A stretch of 64,000 nt of DNA. It comes from Aminobacter ciceronei. GTDB lineage: Bacteria; Pseudomonadota; Alphaproteobacteria; Rhizobiales; Rhizobiaceae. Position numbers and translations under genes: made by a program. Under the pieces are notes generated by a model that had not been told where the DNA came from, did no database searches, and saw nothing but the letters and a program-made list of their open reading frames with translations. The DNA is taken from positions 186,001-250,000 of the forward strand of contig NZ_JACJHY010000003.1 in assembly GCF_014138625.1 (NCBI RefSeq). Direction: 5' to 3'. Below are positions 60,791-64,000 of this stretch, piece after piece; the first letter of the stretch is position 1, and each line of letters opens with the position of its first letter.

Positions 60791-60821
60791 CCGCTCAGCG
60801 CTCGCACGGAAAGCTTCTCAA

Positions 60822-62525
60822 ATGACCATCAATGGCTGGATACAGATCGCCGCATTCTGCGCGGTCATCATTCTGCTCGTGAAGCCGCTCGGCGGCTACA
60901 TGACCCGCGTCTTTACTGGCGAGCGCACGTTCTTGTCGCCGCTGCTCGGCCCGGTTGAGCGCGTGCTCTACCGGCTTGCCGGCACCAGCGAGCGCGAGGA
61001 CCAGCACTGGACTGGCTATGCCGCCGCCATGCTGTCTTTCAACATCGCCGGCTTCCTGCTGCTTTATGCGATGCAGAGGTTCCAGGGCGCGCTGCCCTTC
61101 AACCCGGCAGCCATGGGTGCTGTGCCGCCCGAGCTCGCCTTCAACACTGCCGTCAGCTTCATGACCAACACCAACTGGCAGAACTACGGCGGCGAAAGCA
61201 CGATGTCCTATCTCGTGCAAATGGCCGGCCTGACGGTGCAGAACTTCGTCTCGGCCGCCACCGGCATCGCCATCGGTATGGCGCTGATCCGCGGTTTCGC
61301 CCGCGCCTCGGGCAAGTCGATCGGCAACTTCTGGGTCGATCTGACGCGCACCACGCTCTACGTGCTTTTGCCGCTCTGCATCGTGCTCACGCTCGCTTAT
61401 GTCTGGCTCGGCGTGCCGCAGACGGTCGGTTCCTACATCGCTGCCACCACCGTCGAGGGAGCTCAGCAGACCATCGCTGTGGGACCAGTCGCCTCGCAGC
61501 TCGCCATCAAGATGCTCGGCACCAATGGCGGCGGCTTCTTCAACGCCAACTCCGCACATCCGTTCGAAAACCCTAACGCTATCTCCAACTTTATCCAGAT
61601 GGTCTCGATCTTCGCGCTGGGTGCTGCACTCACCAACGTTTTCGGACGCATGGTCGGCAACCAGCGCCAGGGCTGGGCGATCTTCGCCACCATGGGCATC
61701 CTGTTTGTCGCCGGCGTCGCCATCACCTACTGGGCCGAGGCTGCCGGCAACCCGCTGGTGCACGCGCTGGGCATCGACGGCGGCAACATGGAAGGCAAGG
61801 AAGCCCGCTTCGGCATCGTCCTGTCGTCGCTCTTCGCCGTCATCACTACGGCTGCCTCCTGCGGTGCGGTCAACGCCATGCACGGCTCGTTCACAGCCCT
61901 CGGCGGCATGATCCCGCTGATCAACATGGAACTCGGCGAGGTCATCGTCGGCGGCGTCGGCGCCGGCTTCTACGGTATCCTGATGTTCGTCGTCATTGCC
62001 ATCTTCGTCGCCGGCCTGATGGTCGGCCGCACGCCGGAATATCTCGGCAAGAAGATCGAGGCCAAGGAAATCAAGATGGCCGTGCTTGCCATCCTGTGCC
62101 TGCCGCTCGCCATGCTCGGCTTCACGGCCATCGCCGTGCTGTTGCCGAGTGCCGTGGCTTCAGTCGGCACGCCGGGTCCGCACGGCTTCTCCGAGATCCT
62201 CTACGCCTACACCTCGGGCGCGGCCAACAACGGCTCGGCCTTCGGCGGTCTCACCGGCAACACGCCCTGGTACAACATAACAATTGGTCTCGCCATGCTG
62301 ATGGGCCGCTTCCTGGTCATCATACCGGCACTCGCCATCGCCGGTTCGCTGGTCACCAAGAAGACGGTTCCCGCTTCCGCTGGCACCTTCCCCACCGACA
62401 GCCCGCTGTTCGTCGGCCTGCTTGCCGGCGTCATTCTGATTGTCGGCGGCCTGACCTTCTTCCCGGCGCTCGCCGTCGGCCCGATCGTCGAGCACCTCGC
62501 CATGATCGTCGGCCAGACGTTCTGA
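60822..62525 (+). CDS. kdpA: K+-transporting ATPase subunit KdpA
   Basis: 567-residue potassium-binding channel-like subunit of the high-affinity Kdp pump, with about ten membrane helices. It starts [37 protein letters not shown]. Selectivity-filter-like segments are [60 protein letters not shown] and [20 protein letters not shown], so all four loops are present. It is followed 37 bp later by kdpB. Confidence 0.96.
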   Translation: MTINGWIQIAAFCAVIILLVKPLGGYMTRVFTGERTFLSPLLGPVERVLYRLAGTSEREDQHWTGYAAAMLSFNIAGFLLLYAMQRFQGALPFNPAAMGAVPPELAFNTAVSFMTNTNWQNYGGESTMSYLVQMAGLTVQNFVSAATGIAIGMALIRGFARASGKSIGNFWVDLTRTTLYVLLPLCIVLTLAYVWLGVPQTVGSYIAATTVEGAQQTIAVGPVASQLAIKMLGTNGGGFFNANSAHPFENPNAISNFIQMVSIFALGAALTNVFGRMVGNQRQGWAIFATMGILFVAGVAITYWAEAAGNPLVHALGIDGGNMEGKEARFGIVLSSLFAVITTAASCGAVNAMHGSFTALGGMIPLINMELGEVIVGGVGAGFYGILMFVVIAIFVAGLMVGRTPEYLGKKIEAKEIKMAVLAILCLPLAMLGFTAIAVLLPSAVASVGTPGPHGFSEILYAYTSGAANNGSAFGGLTGNTPWYNITIGLAMLMGRFLVIIPALAIAGSLVTKKTVPASAGTFPTDSPLFVGLLAGVILIVGGLTFFPALAVGPIVEHLAMIVGQTF

Positions 62526-62562
62526 TGCAGCGCCGCAAAACCAAACGACTGGAGTCTCTCAC

Positions 62563-64000
62563 ATGAGTGCCCACAAATCTGCGAGCCTGCTCGACGCTCG
62601 CATCATCCTTCCCGCCATAGGCGACGCGTTCAGGAAGCTCGACCCACGCAGCCTGGCCAAGAACCCTGTCATGTTCGTCGTCGCCGTGGTCACGGCGCTG
62701 ACATCAGTGCTGTTCATCAAGGACCTGGTCACGGGTGCGGGCGGGCTCGGCTTCTCGTTCCAGATCATCCTGTGGCTCTGGTTCACCGTGCTGTTCGCCA
62801 ACTTCGCCGAGGCTGTCGCCGAAGGCCGCGGCAAGGCCCAGGCAGACTCGCTGCGCAAGGCGCGCACCGAAACCCAGGCCAAGCTGCTCGAGGGCGAAAG
62901 CCGCACCGCCTACAAGATGGTGCCGGGCACCAGCTTGAAGGTCGGCCAGGTCGTCCTGGTCGAGGCCGGCGACATCATCCCCTCCGATGGCGAAATCATC
63001 GAAGGTGTCGCTTCGGTCAACGAAGCCGCGATAACAGGCGAGTCCGCGCCCGTCATTCGTGAATCCGGTGGCGACCGTTCGGCCGTGACAGGCGGCACCC
63101 AGGTGCTGTCGGACTGGATCCGCGTGCGTATCACGGCGGCCGCCGGCTCGACCTTCCTCGACCGCATGATCTCGCTGGTCGAGGGCGCCGAGCGCCAGAA
63201 GACGCCGAACGAAATTGCGCTCAACATCCTGCTTGCCGGCATGACGCTGATCTTCGTGCTCGCCGTCGCCACCATCCCGAGCTTCGCTACCTATGCCGGC
63301 GGCTACATTCCGGTCATCGTGCTTGTCGCGCTGTTCGTGACGCTGATCCCGACCACCATCGGCGCGTTGCTGTCGGCCATCGGCATTGCCGGCATGGACC
63401 GTCTAGTGCGCTTCAACGTGCTCGCCATGTCGGGCCGCGCCGTCGAGGCCGCCGGCGACGTCGACACGCTTTTGCTCGACAAGACCGGCACCATCACCCT
63501 CGGCAACCGCCAGGCCACAGAGTTCCGTCCGGTCAAGGGTGTAACCGAGCAGGAGCTCGCCGACGCGGCCCAGCTTGCCTCGCTCGCCGACGAAACGCCG
63601 GAAGGCCGCTCGATCGTCGTGCTCGCCAAGGAACGCTATGGCATCCGTGCCCGCGACATGGGCTCGCTGCATGCCCATTTCGTGCCCTTCACTGCTCAGA
63701 GCCGGATGAGCGGCGTCGATTTCGACGGCTCTTCCATCCGCAAAGGCGCCGTCGACTCGGTGCTCAACCATGTCAAGTCGGGCGCCGCCTCGGCCTCGGG
63801 CGCACGGGTCGATGCCGAAGCCGTGCGTGGCATCCAGGCCATCTCCGACGAAATCGGCAAGCTCGGTGGCACCCCGCTCGCGGTTGTCCGCGATGCCCGC
63901 CTTCTCGGCGTCATCTACCTCAAGGATATCGTCAAGGGCGGCATCAAGGAACGCTTCACCGAGCTGCGCCGGATGGGCATCCGCACCGTCATGATAACAG
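62563..64000 (+). CDS. kdpB: K+-transporting P-type ATPase subunit KdpB, cut by the right edge
   Basis: Catalytic subunit of the Kdp pump. 479 codons are visible and the C-terminus lies beyond the window; full-length KdpB is about 680-700 residues. Motifs: [58 protein letters not shown] (phosphorylated Asp), and [21 protein letters not shown] of the nucleotide domain. GGAGTC precedes the ATG. It should be followed by kdpC and kdpDE. Confidence 0.96.
   Translation, partial: MSAHKSASLLDARIILPAIGDAFRKLDPRSLAKNPVMFVVAVVTALTSVLFIKDLVTGAGGLGFSFQIILWLWFTVLFANFAEAVAEGRGKAQADSLRKARTETQAKLLEGESRTAYKMVPGTSLKVGQVVLVEAGDIIPSDGEIIEGVASVNEAAITGESAPVIRESGGDRSAVTGGTQVLSDWIRVRITAAAGSTFLDRMISLVEGAERQKTPNEIALNILLAGMTLIFVLAVATIPSFATYAGGYIPVIVLVALFVTLIPTTIGALLSAIGIAGMDRLVRFNVLAMSGRAVEAAGDVDTLLLDKTGTITLGNRQATEFRPVKGVTEQELADAAQLASLADETPEGRSIVVLAKERYGIRARDMGSLHAHFVPFTAQSRMSGVDFDGSSIRKGAVDSVLNHVKSGAASASGARVDAEAVRGIQAISDEIGKLGGTPLAVVRDARLLGVIYLKDIVKGGIKERFTELRRMGIRTVMIT

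Overview
The window reads as chromosomal DNA of a high-GC alphaproteobacterium, most likely a Rhizobiales member near Mesorhizobium/Aminobacter (Phyllobacteriaceae). This is inferred from protein style, from a RirA-type iron operator (TGA-N9-TCA), from FNR/FixK boxes, and from the gene neighbourhoods. No 16S or other decisive marker is present, so the genus is an inference.

Layout. (1) 1-10.2 kb, all minus strand: an iron-acquisition locus. It holds exbB-exbD-tonB, an ECF sigma factor, a FecR anti-sigma factor, a TonB-dependent receptor with an N-terminal STN signalling domain, a DUF2218 protein, and two overlapping IucA/IucC-type siderophore synthetases; the second runs off the left edge. 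(2) 10.4-22.2 kb: an unassigned catabolic locus. The plus strand carries cupin, seven-Asp-box propeller, HpcH/HpaI aldolase, RidA, Gfo/Idh/MocA oxidoreductase, TIM-barrel isomerase and amidase. The minus strand carries a Pot-like ABC importer whose operon ends in a GH3(NagZ-like)-GntR fusion lacking the usual acid/base histidine. The same 22-bp motif, TTATC-N12-GATAA, lies upstream of both arms. (3) 22.7-25.1 kb: a TetR regulator divergent from an exported RidA-like protein, then a cold-shock gene with its own promoter and terminator and a small conserved protein.

(4) 25.13-40.52 kb: a genomic island beside tRNA-Ser(GGA), bounded by a 15-bp direct repeat of the tRNA 3' end. I see no integrase. 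Its cargo is an ABC/HlyD export system and a truncated cytochrome b gene, each behind a perfectly placed FNR/FixK box; a VIT-family transporter; a P1B-type metal ATPase; an ApbE flavin transferase; a PepSY-flavodoxin-FNR membrane reductase; a DUF2271 protein carrying a flavinylation-type motif; an Asp-rich secreted protein; a heavily mutated cytochrome b pseudogene; a PepSY protein; and a divergent two-component system. I read this as an extracytoplasmic flavin/metal redox module. It is the strongest candidate for an incompletely described system here, together with the GH3-GntR regulated catabolic locus.

(5) 40.6-64 kb: ordinary chromosome. It contains two membrane proteins, msrA, a nucleoside import and salvage group (BMP-type ABC transporter, cdd, purine nucleoside phosphorylase, deoA, and after a short interruption upp and add), an MFS/AraC pair, an aspartic protease, ubiE-ubiB, a VapC remnant, coaBC, a glutathione transferase, and the start of a kdp potassium operon (a 26-residue ORF, kdpF, kdpA, and kdpB cut by the right edge).
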